Origin: Bufo bufo
Lineage: Eukaryota > Chordata > Amphibia > Anura > Bufonidae
Direction of reading: 5' to 3'
DNA: 64,000 nt
Assembly: GCF_905171765.1 (NCBI RefSeq)
Contig: NC_053392.1
Span: 34,259,748 to 34,323,747 of the forward strand
Shown here: positions 1-9,730 of the stretch, one piece after another
How the letters are laid out: each line of letters starts with the position of its first letter
Numbering within the stretch: position 1 is the first letter of the stretch
The notes under the pieces: generated by a model
What the model was told of the DNA's origin: nothing
Databases searched by the model: none
What the model saw: only the letters and a program-made list of their open reading frames with translations
Position numbers and translations under genes: made by a program

Positions 1-2
1 CA

Positions 3-317
3 CAACAGTTACAAATGCATTATGAATCTGTTGCAAAATATGTGATAGCCTTGAGCAAGCAATTGACTAATATACATGCACAAGTTTTCTCTTCCATTCC
101 AGATCCTAACTCCCTGGAGGGAAGCCACACTCTCAAACCTGGAGAGTGGGTGGTGGTCAAGAAACACGTCAGAAGCACCCTCGAACCACGATACGAGGGA
201 CCTTACCAGGTGTTGCTGACCACCCCAACCTCTGTGAAACTCGAAGGGAGACCCACCTGGATCCACGCTTCACATTGTAAAAGAGTGAAGGCTGTCCCAC
301 CGTCCCAGGAACCATAA
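3..317 (+). CDS. 3' end of endogenous retrovirus pol (integrase C-terminal domain), partial
   Basis: The frame is open from the left edge and ends with a stop at 315-317. The translated segment carries the C-terminal DNA-binding domain of a retroviral integrase: a basic stretch followed by the LEPRYEGPYQVLLTTPT-type core and a TWIHASHCKRV-like end. This pattern is characteristic of gammaretrovirus-type integrases. The catalytic core lies outside the window. The env frame begins 3 bases after the pol stop, as expected for a compact proviral 3' half. The frame has no internal break. I infer an endogenous retrovirus because env and an LTR-like segment follow and the whole is embedded among other repeats. 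Confidence 0.85.
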   Translation, partial: QQLQMHYESVAKYVIALSKQLTNIHAQVFSSIPDPNSLEGSHTLKPGEWVVVKKHVRSTLEPRYEGPYQVLLTTPTSVKLEGRPTWIHASHCKRVKAVPPSQEP

Positions 318-320
318 GCC

Positions 321-1871
321 ATGAGGATTCACATACTGATCATGACTTTGACAGTGGGCATATCTGCAGTATTCACGCCACTGGGTGATGAATGGGACAA
401 TTCACTGATACGGCACCATCAAATTTTAGTCCAGGGGTTGAAGGAGACTGAAATTCTGAGAGATTGTTGGATCTGTACCCACAGTCCCGTGAGTTCAACC
501 AGTATGCCTTATTTTGCAATACCCCTGGACCTTTCTGAACTGATTGACCTGTCTAATTCTACCATCTTTCTCACTAGTATACACCAAGTTAAATCCAGTA
601 CAAACAAGGACAGGGAAGTAGCCTTACCTGTTGCAGGGTGGGCAGATGCCCCATGGCTCATGATAAACAGATCAGGGCCCTCGGTAGATCATAGCTCTAC
701 TCCTTGGTAAGAGGGACACTGGGCTAATGTCACATGTTTTCCTAGCTGGACACACTGTTATTGTCTCCAAGTACAAACCAAAGGTATGACATTTAGTCCA
801 CACATACACTCAGGTTGCAATGATTCAAAAACAGACAGCCACGTGCAGTGTATTGGTGTAGATGCTGAGAACGGAAAGGACCTGCCCTGTAACAACCGTA
901 CTGTACAGGATCTCATGACAGGTATATTAGCTAACGACACCGAAAGTCAGTCAAAAGGATATGAGTTGGCGAAAGGGACACAATTAGCCAAACTAATTAC
1001 CCGATTATTCAATGGCACAGCAGTAGCAGTTCCAGACGACATATACTTAGTTTGTGGACACAAAGCATACAAATGGTTATCCGAGAATGTCACAGGACTG
1101 TGCACCATCGCCAGGCTTACTCCTGCTACCTTTATAGTACCACACTCTGAAATTGACATAAATGCAGTACCTAAACACACCTTGTATTGTAGGGCCAAAG
1201 ATAACACACCCAGACCAAATGGCAAGCCACATGTAGTAGAGATGAGCATTACCAACAAAATTGTTAGTTCCATCTTCATATATCCCATGATAATGCAGAT
1301 GTGGGATCATCTAGTAGTAGCAACAGACTACCTGGATGACCAAATATGGGAGGTGATGAGACTTATGAATACCTCAAACATTGTGCAAAACCAGTTAATC
1401 ATCGTCACTAACCAACACACATTAGTTCTAGATTATGTTACAGCTAAAGATGGAGGTATGTGCCAGATTGTGGGACCCTCTTGTTGCCATTACATAGACC
1501 CGCAGGGTAATTTGCAAGTTAAGGTGGATATAGAGAAGATGGCGGATTTAAGAGATAAATGGCTGGATGCACATAAAGCTGATAAAGATACATGGTGGTC
1601 TGATACCTTCTCTTCCCTTAACCCCAATAACTGGTTCAAAGGTATTGGGGGTTGGTTCATGGGAATTGTCCAAGTAATATTGCAGGTAGCCCTAATAATA
1701 TTGGTGATATATGTAGGGATTAAGCTTGTTCTTATTTGTGTGACCCGCTTTTCAAAAAGAATGAAGAAAACTGATGAACGACCTATTATGCTCCTCTACG
1801 ATGAGGAAGGACAGAAGGAAACATCGTTCAACACAGCTCCCCCTCCTCACAATGATGCCTGGCTGAGATAG
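321..1871 (+). pseudogene. env: endogenous retrovirus env, one in-frame stop
   Basis: Envelope glycoprotein of a gammaretrovirus-like provirus, which would be a surface (SU) plus transmembrane (TM) precursor. The reading frame starts with a hydrophobic leader (about residues 1-18). It has a CWIC motif at residues 49-52, the SU thiol motif of gamma-type envelopes. A TAA at 708-710 interrupts the frame, and the same frame reopens directly and runs to 1871. In the downstream part there is a CX6CC motif (the TM disulfide motif; second part residues 226-234), a membrane-spanning stretch near second-part residues 290-318, and a short basic and acidic cytoplasmic tail. I did not see a clear dibasic furin-type cleavage site or a glycine-rich fusion peptide ahead of the TM ectodomain. 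As it stands the gene cannot give a full-length product without readthrough. Confidence 0.85.
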
Positions 1872-2022
1872 GGTGAGATGAATCCCAGGGTATTACCACA
1901 AGTCCGAGCAACCGGGAGCCTACCTATAAGGGGTAGGTTGTCGCCACTGCGGGTGAAGAGGATACGAATGGTATGCCCAGGGGATTCGCTAGGCGAAGGG
2001 AAAGTCTACAATCAAGTTTCCA

Positions 2023-2030
2023 AGGGGGGA
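2023..2030 (+). other. polypurine tract of the endogenous retrovirus
   Basis: A run of purines (AGGGGGGA type) lies directly before the TGTTATGG sequence taken as the LTR start. It is the usual priming site for plus-strand DNA in retroviruses. Its position after env and before the LTR-like segment supports the call. Confidence 0.6.
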
Positions 2031-2031
2031 C

Positions 2032-2442
2032 TGTTATGGACTATTGATACAAAATGGATACTTGCTTGTTGAGGACTATGTTTAGCTAAGATGGCGGCCA
2101 GGCATTCAGCCAACACCTATAAACTAGAATCTTACTTTGTGTTTTATCATGTGTTTCTTTGTGGTTTCCGTTCAGCTCAAGCAAGCAGTTACAAAGAAAG
2201 AAGAAGTAACGGTTTCACCCACGAGCAAGGGGGGAGGGGGGAGGAATTTCCTCTGAGCCGTCAAGGTTACAGAAAAGTATAGAGTTCGTAGCCAATAGAA
2301 AAGATATACTCTATCTTTCACCCCCCCCCCTCCCACTTCTTCATGTCGTAAAACCTATGCTGTTTTCAGAAAATAAACCAGAGATCCTGTTATAACTCCG
2401 TGAGGCGAGTTGTCTCAGATTTGATCTCTCCGTGCACGTACA
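2032..2442 (+). repeat. 3' LTR of the endogenous retrovirus
   Basis: The segment begins TGTTATGG right after the polypurine tract, contains a C-rich stretch near 2322-2335 and an AATAAA polyadenylation signal at 2372-2377, and plausibly ends in CA at 2441-2442. The right boundary is inferred from the terminal TG...CA rule and from the start of an unrelated Gypsy frame just after. The paired 5' LTR is not in this window, so the limits could not be checked by alignment. Confidence 0.6.
2372..2377 (+). terminator. AATAAA polyadenylation signal in the retroviral LTR
   Basis: Canonical AATAAA hexamer about 65 bases before the proposed LTR end, in the place expected for the R/U5 region. Confidence 0.55.
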
Positions 2443-2450
2443 TTAATTAA

Positions 2451-4061
2451 TTTGGAGCAGTACATCAACACCGAACTGGCAGCTTGGCCAGAACCAGAAC
2501 ACTAGTGAGACTGTGGAGACATCGCCACCAACTATTCCTTCAAAGAGGCCTGTTGCTCAGAAGGAGTCTGGATCCAGTGTCCTGTGATAGAGTTTACCAA
2601 ATTCTCCTGCCACGTCGGGATGCCAGCCTGGTACTGGATATGTATCACAACCAGTTCGGACACTTCGGTGTGCAAAAGACTGAGGCCACTATACGGAGAA
2701 GATTCTATTGGATTGGGATGAGAGAAGATATCGAGAAATGGTGCCGAGAATGCACTGCCTGTGCTGTGGGGCGAACTGAGCGCCATGACCAGAGGGCGCC
2801 TCTCCATCCTATTGTAAGTACAGCTCCTTTAGAACTTGTCGCTATTGATCATGTGAAGTTGGAGCCGAGCCGCTCTGGGTATACATATGCCATGACTATA
2901 ATTGATCACTTCACCAAGTTTGTCGTAGCAGTGCCTGTGAAAGACCTGACAGCTAAGACGACAGCAGAGGCGTTCTGGAAGCATTTCCTGCTGCCCTACG
3001 GCTGCCCAGAAAGGATCCTCACCGACCAAGGGTCTGCGTTTGAGTTGCAGCTGTTCCATGAGATGTGCCTGCTGCACAACTGCCAGAAAGTCCGGACCAC
3101 CGCCTATCATCCACAAGGTAACGGACTCTGTGAAAAAATGAATAAGACTCTCATTGAAATGCTGAGAGCAGTACCCCCTGAGACGAGGGGTGATTGGCCT
3201 ACTTTGTTGCCACAGCTCATGTACACCTATAACAACACCATCCATTGCTCTACCGGTTACACCCCGTTCTATCTGATGTTTGGGCGACAAGGGAGATTAC
3301 CTGCGGATCACTCCCTGGGGGTACAAGTGCCGGATGTGATCAACCCACTGCCCAGGACTGATTGGGTAGTGGAACATCAAAGGCGTCTCCTTAATGCCAA
3401 AGAGATCGTTCAAGAACGCATGGAAAATGTCCGGGAAAGGCAACAAAGAGACTATGACCTGGCTGCTCATGCGGAACCCTTAGCTCTGGGAGACCTGGTG
3501 TGGTTGAAAAACAACCATAGAACCAGTAAATTGGACAGTAAGTGGGAAAGGATTCCCTATGTTATTTCTGCCATTCCTAACGCTGAGGCTCACATCTACC
3601 AAATCTCCAGAGAAGGTAAAGGCTCTCAAGTTGTACATAGAAATCGGTTGAAACCCTGTATAGAAGGAGAACCTGCAGCAGAGAACATTGAACCAGAATC
3701 TCCTGAACCTGAGTTGCCAGCCCAACCTGCTGACCCTATGCAGGCTGTTGAGAACCTGGTACATGATAAAGATCCACTACATTGGTTTCTCACTCCCTGG
3801 TTAAACCTGGTAGTACCTGCTCCGGTTCCAGTTGTTTCTCCATCCCAGGATGAGCCCACTTCAGTTCCTGTTATTTCCTTGCCTCAGAGTGTACCTGAAG
3901 GAGCTTCAGAGCAAGTGGACTCCTCCAATCCTCCTGAACCAAGTCAGGAGGAATCTCCGCTAGTAAGAAGATCCACGCGGTCTACCAAGGGGCACCCACC
4001 TGTGAGGTTTGGGGACTACATTATGGGCCTAGGTAGCCCCTCATGGGAAACCCCTGTTTAA
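2451..4061 (+). CDS. Ty3/Gypsy retrotransposon integrase (3' part of pol)
   Basis: Open frame of about 1.6 kb with no internal stop. Residue numbers count from the TTG at 2484. There is an HHCC zinc-binding domain (H55, H60, C90, C93), then an integrase core with D122 (in IDHV), D181 (in TDQGS) and E217 (in GLCEKMN). D181 and E217 are separated by 35 residues, as in DD35E integrases. A GDLVWLKN-type C-terminal domain near residues 334-345 and a Pro/Glu-rich tail follow, ending in a basic RRSTRST motif. Reverse transcriptase and gag are missing: the frame starts just after the retroviral LTR with no plausible ATG. The provirus therefore probably inserted into, or recombined with, an older Gypsy element. 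The open frame suggests a fairly young copy. Confidence 0.88.
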   Translation, partial: FGAVHQHRTGSLARTRTLVRLWRHRHQLFLQRGLLLRRSLDPVSCDRVYQILLPRRDASLVLDMYHNQFGHFGVQKTEATIRRRFYWIGMREDIEKWCRECTACAVGRTERHDQRAPLHPIVSTAPLELVAIDHVKLEPSRSGYTYAMTIIDHFTKFVVAVPVKDLTAKTTAEAFWKHFLLPYGCPERILTDQGSAFELQLFHEMCLLHNCQKVRTTAYHPQGNGLCEKMNKTLIEMLRAVPPETRGDWPTLLPQLMYTYNNTIHCSTGYTPFYLMFGRQGRLPADHSLGVQVPDVINPLPRTDWVVEHQRRLLNAKEIVQERMENVRERQQRDYDLAAHAEPLALGDLVWLKNNHRTSKLDSKWERIPYVISAIPNAEAHIYQISREGKGSQVVHRNRLKPCIEGEPAAENIEPESPEPELPAQPADPMQAVENLVHDKDPLHWFLTPWLNLVVPAPVPVVSPSQDEPTSVPVISLPQSVPEGASEQVDSSNPPEPSQEESPLVRRSTRSTKGHPPVRFGDYIMGLGSPSWETPV

Positions 4062-4426
4062 CCCTTTGCCAGCCTGGGTACGGACTCATGTTTGTTCTTT
4101 GAGCCTCCAAGAACTTTTAAATTGTTCTACATTTTTCTGTTGTTCTATTATGAACATTTTGCACTTAAAGTATTATATGGACTATCCTGGTATCACTGAT
4201 ACGCTGCACCAGGTCAGCGCCCCTGTTCCCTTACATTATCCTGAAAGAAGAGAACGACGCCCCTTTTCACCACACCTCTCAGTGACACTGTTCGCCATTG
4301 TTTTATATTGTTATTGTGGTGATTATTGCGTATGCATGTTCTTCCTTTGTCTTTCAGGCTGCCGCTTCCAGATGGGCGGACCCTCCATGTTGCGCCGAGG
4401 ACGGGCAACGTCATAGCGTGGGGGTA
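4062..4426 (+). other. noncoding 3' region of the Gypsy element
   Basis: About 365 bases between the integrase stop and the LTR-like repeat, with no convincing frame. It ends in a short G-rich stretch (4415-4424), a candidate polypurine tract directly before the LTR. Confidence 0.5.
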
Positions 4427-5267
4427 TGTAGTGTCCCACTAGGAAAAGGTGGGCGCTACACAAAAGGGGTTAATGTGTCTTATTGCATTTAATGTCATGT
4501 GTATGCATTTTCCCTGTGTTAACTGGGTGTCAGGCCTGTCAGGGTGCAGTTTAGCCTCCCGGGCGTTAGAGGGAGCTAGAGAGCCCTGGTTATATATAGG
4601 TAGGCCCAGACAGGGGAGTGCTAGTGCATTCCAGGGGACTAGAGGAGTCACTTCGTCTACCTGAAGCTCCTGAGGCTAGGATTAGCTCAGTTGAGATACC
4701 CCAGTAGCAGGGCAGGACCTCCTGGGAGAAACCTGCAGTTACCCTCAAACCAAGCAGAGACAGTGCAATCAGCTAAGATAAGTAAGCTAATGGGCAGAGG
4801 AACTATAAAGTAAGAGCAAGAGTCAATACGGGAGGAAGATATGTTTACCAAGGATTTAAGCCAGCATTTAGGCATCCGGGCCTTGGGATGGAAACCAGAC
4901 AGGAGTTCTAAAGAACAGTGTACACTATTTCTGAGGAGAAGGTACAACCTGAGTCTGAGTGTGTTGTTGATTACCCTCCAAGTATCTTGCATGATTAATA
5001 CCTGCCATCTTGTGAAATAAGCATGCTTGTGAAGCACTTGATATAAGGGACTGCATTACCATCTTGTTGTATAAAGTTGGACTGTTTTAAGTAAAGCAAC
5101 GTTTGGTTCACTATGCCACCTGTGTACCTCACTTATTGCTACTGGAAACCCGTGTGCCACCGTTACAGGCACTGGCGTCACGAATCCTAAAAGGGACCTT
5201 GCTTCAGGCACTCTAAACACCTGCAACATCCAGGGCACCTCACACAACATCAGGCCAGGTCTCTACA
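4427..5267 (+). repeat. 3' LTR of the Gypsy element
   Basis: The segment starts TGTAGTGTCCC and ends CTACA, so its ends form a 5-bp inverted TGTAG...CTACA pair. It follows the integrase frame and a G-rich tract, and contains a TATA-like TATATATA at 4591-4598. The length of about 840 bp is in the range of vertebrate Gypsy LTRs. The 5' LTR is not present, so the boundaries are inferred. Confidence 0.7.
4591..4598 (+). promoter_or_regulatory. TATA-like box in the Gypsy LTR
   Basis: TATATATA about 165 bases inside the LTR, followed by purine- and C-rich sequence. It is a plausible core promoter; no transcription start can be set from sequence alone. Confidence 0.4.
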
Positions 5268-6102
5268 TACAGAGTGTGCCCCAGAGGAACTTGTGTCTAC
5301 CTCTCCTTCACTGCCGCATGCCTGCCCAGGGTTCTCTTCAAATAGTGAGTAACCCTCGATTGCCCATAACCGTGACCTCACTTCGCAATCCCCTGCAGGT
5401 CTGGCGTGCTGCACATGTACCACACAGCCAGTACTTGCCAGATATTCCTGCAGCTCCTTTAATGTTGCTGTAGGCCTCTTGGTCGCCTCCCAGACCAGTT
5501 TTCTTCTCGTCTTTTCATCAATTTTGGAGGGACGTCCAGTTCTTGGTAATGTCACTGTTGTGCCATATTTTCTCCACTTGATGATGACTGTCTTCACTGT
5601 GTTCCATGGTATATCTAATGCCTTGGAAATTCTTTTGTACCCTTCTCCTGACTGATACCTTTTAACAATGAGATCCCTCTGATGCTTTGGAAGCTCTCTG
5701 TGGACCATGGCTTTTCCTGTGGGATGCGACTAAGAAAATTTCAGGAAAGACCAACTAGAGCAGCTGAACTTTATTTGGGGTTAATCAGAGGCACTTGACA
5801 TGATGGCCGGTGTATGCCGACTCCTATATAACAGGATTCTGAATGTGATTGCTTAATTCTGAACACAGCTACATCCCCAGTTATAAGAGGGTGTGCACAC
5901 TTATGCAACCACATTATTTTAGGTTTTTTTTGTTTTCTTCCCTCTACCTAAAACATTTCAGTTTGTTTTTCAATTGAGTTGTACAGTTTATAGGTCACAT
6001 TAAAGGTGGAAAAAGTTCTGAAATTATTTATCTTTGTCTCATTTTTTACATCACAGAAACCAGACATTTTAACAGGGGCGTGTAGACTTTTTATATCCAC
6101 TG
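5268..6102 (-). mobile_element. Tc1-like transposon, truncated
   Basis: The right end carries a Tc1-type terminal inverted repeat, reading CAGTGGATATAAAAAGTC on the minus strand, followed by the TA target at 6103-6104. The transposase start is at 5708. Recognisable transposase homology fades near 5418. The stretch 5268-5417 between the Gypsy LTR and that point is unassigned and may be foreign. The left inverted repeat and the catalytic part are absent. Confidence 0.75.
5418..5708 (-). pseudogene. Tc1-like transposase, N-terminal fragment
   Basis: N-terminal DNA-binding region of a Tc1/mariner transposase. It contains the paired-like helix-turn-helix (RDLIVKRYQSGEGYKRISKAL region) and a second HTH region (RRKLVWEATKRPTATLKELQ). 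Between them is an AT-hook-like RTGRPSK motif near residues 56-62. It starts at an ATG about 395 bases from the terminal repeat, the usual spacing. The sequence after residue about 97 no longer looks like transposase, and the DDE catalytic domain is missing. No active enzyme is expected. Confidence 0.8.
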
Positions 6103-6104
6103 TA

Positions 6105-6449
6105 TGTGCATGTTATAGAGCTGGAGGTGTGCTCCAGAACTGACTGCATGACATGACTGAACTGGAAGTGGTTTCCAGAGTTTTTTCCCCATCTGGTTTC
6201 CATGGGAGGATTGAGCTTAGATTTATCCTGGAGTCTTCCTGGTGAGTTTCTCATATGCAGTGGGTGTTCCCTGCAAACTATAAATGTATGTTTCAGGGTG
6301 TGTCCCTGTGAGAAGTGCTAGTGCTAATACCTTCAGGCCTAAAGGCAGTGTCTCCATCTCTGAAGTCATGTTGGAGTAGAAGTATACAGGTGCAGCTGGG
6401 CTAAACTTGATGGGTAACATGTTAAGTATAAAATGGCACAAGAGCTTAA
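6105..6449. other. unassigned sequence
   Basis: About 345 bases between the Tc1 remnant and the LTR retrotransposon. No coding frame or repeat structure is recognised. Confidence 0.4.
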
Positions 6450-6454
6450 CTAAC

Positions 6455-7607
6455 TGTCACGGCCATGGCTATGACCGTGACTCCTCAACCGCATGCGTTT
6501 GTCAGCGGTTTAGTTTGATTGTCAATCACAGGTGAGGGCTGTGGTATTTGCCTCACCTGTGGTTGCCGCTGGCAACGGTATGTATGTGGCAGCATAGCAC
6601 TCTGAGCTGTATTATGGCAGCTTGCTATGTTGTGCATGCGGTTGCACCTAGCAATCCTTCTGTTAAGTGTGTGTGTTTGTATGTATGTCTGTGTACACTC
6701 TGTGTTATGTGTGGTGTGCACTTACATCTTCCCCTCACTGTGGTTGCCCGTGGCAACAGTTGGTCATTGTGTGTACATGTGGTGGCAGTGTCCCGGCCTT
6801 CGGGCTGACTCCCAGGACATGAGTGCCACCCATGTCGTTGCCTGCGGCAACAGCCACAGTGTGTGTGTTGTTTCGACACTTCTCCTTTTAAGTGTGTGTT
6901 TCCCTTCTTTGGTGCTGGAAGGGTTAACTCCCTTCCCAGTGTGTGTGTGTTTCACTGGGTGTGTCTGACTGTGGGGTGTGGCTTCTTGGCCTATAAAGCC
7001 TCACTGTTTTCCCAGGTCTGCAGGTTGCTTCAGCCATGCTTAGCTGTAGCAGCCTCCTGTGTTTTATACCTGCCAGTGAGAGCCACCCCTGTGGTCATAA
7101 CCATAATGTCACATTTAAGTTTATGTCTAGTTATATGTGATGTCTATTTGATGTTTCCTTGTGATTTTGTGCAGCTATGGATCTGGGTCCCTGTGTAGGG
7201 ATGCGTTGTGATCTGCATCCTGCCAGCACAGGGATCCAGTCAGCAAGGCTGTGGCAGGTAGGTGGAACTCCTTGTTCACCTGCCATATCCATAGAGCTGT
7301 TTATGTTTCCCCTTTTCTAGCAGCTTGGCCATTGAGACTCCTGCTCCTCCGTGCCTAGGAGGAGTGGGTTGTCTTACCCTGCTCCTTAGCCCAGGGACCG
7401 GACGGAGGGTAAGTCAGGGCTCCTAGGTTCCTGCGCATGGGTCCTCCTACCTTTAAGGTCGGCCCATGCAGATAAGAGTTAGGGTCAGGTTAGGTTAGGG
7501 AAGCTGTAGGAGGTGACCTGCTCCCTAATCCTGTTGTCCTGGCCGAGCAGCCATAACATCATCTGGCATCGCACGGCTGAGGATTTCCCCCATCCTCAGC
7601 CCTGACA
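6455..7607 (+). repeat. 5' LTR of the non-autonomous element
   Basis: The first copy of the direct repeat. Its beginning is itself palindromic (TCACGGCCATGGCTATGACCGTGA). It contains TG-rich segments and a TATAAA at 6992-6997 in a GGCCTATAAAGCC context. Confidence 0.85.
6992..6997 (+). promoter_or_regulatory. TATA box in the 5' LTR
   Basis: TATAAA within GGCCTATAAAGCC, conserved in the second LTR at 9109-9114. It is the best candidate core promoter of the element. Confidence 0.5.
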
Positions 7608-8577
7608 GTATGACCACAGTCGCTTCTCACGTGGCGTCCCTCGAAAGAGGGGGCAGCATGTACCGCCATCTGCGGAAGGGGTGCATGCGCGTTCTCCGGA
7701 GGGAGAGCGTTATAGGGGTATCACCGGTTACGGTGCGGTGAGTGGCATTCCCTGCCATTCCTTTCTCACCGTGTCCGTGCTGGTGTCTCCTGGTTTGTCA
7801 TTCCCCTCCCCCCCTCCCATTGTTTTTTGTGCCTCACCAACCTTCCCCTTTTGTTGTTGGGAGGGGCTTTGAGGGGTGGGAGTATGCATACCCTCGAAAG
7901 AGGGTGAAGCATGTACCGCCGTCTGCGTAAGGGGTACATGCGCGCTCTTCGGAGGGAGAGCGTTCTGGGGGTTTCGCCTCTGACGGCGCGGTGAGTGGCG
8001 TTTCCCCGCCATCCCTTCACCGTTGCCTCGTTTTGGCGTCCCCCTGATTTTATTGCACGGTGGTGTTTCTTTGGTATGCGGTATGCATACCTTCGAAAGA
8101 GGGTGCAGCATGCAGTGCCATCCCCATGTGGCCTGCATGCGCGTTCTCCGGAGGGAGAGCGTTCCGGGGGGATCTCCGTTAACGGCAATGTTGGTGGCTT
8201 ATTCCCCGCCACCTTACCTTCCGTGTCCGTGTTGGGGATCCCTCGTCCCTCTCCATGTTCTCATCTCTGGTCGTTTGCTGGCAGCACTCCGTAAGTGGTC
8301 CGGCTGCGTGCTGGTTAGGAGTGTCTGCTGGCAGCGACTAGAGTGGGGACGTGTGTGGAGAGTCCCCTCGTCCACTCTCAGTGGTTCCATTCTTGTGTCG
8401 CTGGTGCGGGCTGCAGGCCTCGTCGGACTGGCTGTGTTGTGTGCTGGGAGAGGATGCACCTGACAGCGACTTTCCGGGAACCATGTCCTGAGAGTGGACG
8501 TTCCCTTCTCCTATCCCCTTGTGTTAGTCTCTCACCAGTTTCCTTTTTTTCGGTGGGGGGGCTTTGAGGGGTGGGAG
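7608..8577 (+). repeat. internal region with three diverged hairpin-bearing repeats
   Basis: Three related blocks begin near 7639, 7890 and 8091. Each starts with a CCTCGAAAGAGG-type palindrome, continues through GCATG...GCATGCGCG, and then has a CG(T/C)TCT(C/T)CGGAGGGAGAGCG-type stem with a GGAGGG-containing loop. Spacing is about 251 and 201 bp. The purine motif GCTTTGAGGGGTGGGAGT occurs both at 7866-7883 and at the end (8561-8578). No coding capacity is seen. Structured, repeated leader sequence just after a 5' LTR is where retroelements keep RNA packaging signals; that role is inference. Confidence 0.7.
8551..8577 (+). other. polypurine tract of the non-autonomous element
   Basis: Purine-dominated, G-rich sequence (with GGTGGGGGGG and GAGGGGTGGGAG) ending exactly at the start of the right LTR. 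Confidence 0.65.
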
Positions 8578-9719
8578 TGTCACGGCCATGGCTATGACCG
8601 TGACTCCTCAACCGCATGCGGTTGTCAGCGGTTTAGTTTGATTGTCAATCACAGGTGAGGGCTGTGGTATTTGCCTCACCTGTGGTTGCCGCTGGCAACG
8701 GTATGTATGTGGCAGCATAGCACTCTGAGCTGTATTATGGCAGCTTGCTATGTTGTGCATGCGGTTGCACCTAGCAATCCTTCTGTTAGGTGTGTGTGTT
8801 TGTATGTCTGTGTACACTCTGTTATTTGTGGTGTGCACTTACATCTTCCCCTCACTGTGGTTGCCCGTGGCAACAGTTGGTCATTGTGTGTACATGTGGT
8901 GGCAGTGTCCCGGCCTTCGGGCTGACTCCCAGGACATGAGTGCCACCCATGTCGTTGCCTGCGGCAACAGCCACAGTGTGTGTGTTGTTTGGACACTTCT
9001 CCTTTTAAGTGTGTGTTTCCCTTCTTTGGTGCTGGAAGGGTTAACTCCCTTCCCAGTGTGTGTGTGTTTCACTGGGTGTGTCTGACTGTGGGGTGTGGCT
9101 TCTTGGCCTATAAAGCCTCACTGTTTTCCCAGGTCTGCAGGTTGCTTCAGCCATGCTTAGCTGTAGCAGCCTCCTGTGTTTTATACCTGCCAGTGAGAGC
9201 CACCCCTGTGGTCATAACCATAATGTCACATTTAAGTTTATGTCTAGTTATGTGTGATGTCTATTTGATGTTTCCTTGTGATTTTGTGCAGCTATGGATC
9301 TGGGTCCCTGTGTGGGGATGCGTTGTGATCTGCACCTTGCCAGCACAGGGATCCAGTCAGCAAGGCTGTGGCAGGTAGGTGGAACTCCTTGTTCACCTGC
9401 CATATCCATAGAGCTGTTTATGTTTCCCCTTTTCTAGCAGCTTGGCCATTGAGACTCCTGCTCCTCTGTGCCTAGGAGGAGTGGGTTGTCTTACCCTGCT
9501 CCTTAGCCCAGGGACCGGACGGAGGGTAAGTCAGGGCTCCTAGGTTCCTGCGCATGGGTCCTCCTACCTTTAAGGTCGGCCCATGCAGATAGGAGTTAGG
9601 GTCAGGTTAGGGAAGCTGTAGGAGGTGACCTGCTCCCTAATCCTGTTGTCCTGGCCGAGCAGCCATAACATCATCTGGCATCGCACGGCTGAGGATTTCC
9701 CCCATCCTCAGCCGTGACA
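8578..9719 (+). repeat. 3' LTR of the non-autonomous element
   Basis: Second copy of the LTR, about 99% identical by eye to 6455-7607 and ending GCCGTGACA. It contains the same TATAAA at 9109-9114. Confidence 0.85.
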
Positions 9720-9730
9720 CTAACTCTCTC

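Larger units (their letters stand above)
6455..9719 (+). mobile_element. complete non-autonomous LTR retrotransposon
   Basis: Two direct repeats of 1153 bp (6455-7607) and 1142 bp (8578-9719) flank 970 bp of internal sequence. Both start TGTCACGG. The outer ends TGTCACGGC...GCCGTGACA are perfectly inverted over 9 bp. The flanks repeat CTAAC at 6450-6454 and 9720-9724, a 5-bp target duplication. By eye the two LTRs differ at roughly a dozen bases plus three small indels (about 1%), so insertion is fairly recent. There is no gag, pol or env homology in any internal frame, so it must have been moved by another element's proteins. It is transcribed left to right, judged from the TATA box and the purine tract before the right LTR. 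Confidence 0.88.

Noticed and set aside
7608..8577. Possible CRISPR-like array (three spaced repeats with palindromes)
   Set aside because: Repeats are long, diverged and unevenly spaced, and lie between two LTRs in a vertebrate-type genome.
6548..9378. Many short frames in the two 1.15-kb repeats
   Set aside because: The same frames occur in both LTRs without homology to proteins. They are driven by TG-rich sequence and lack conserved motifs.
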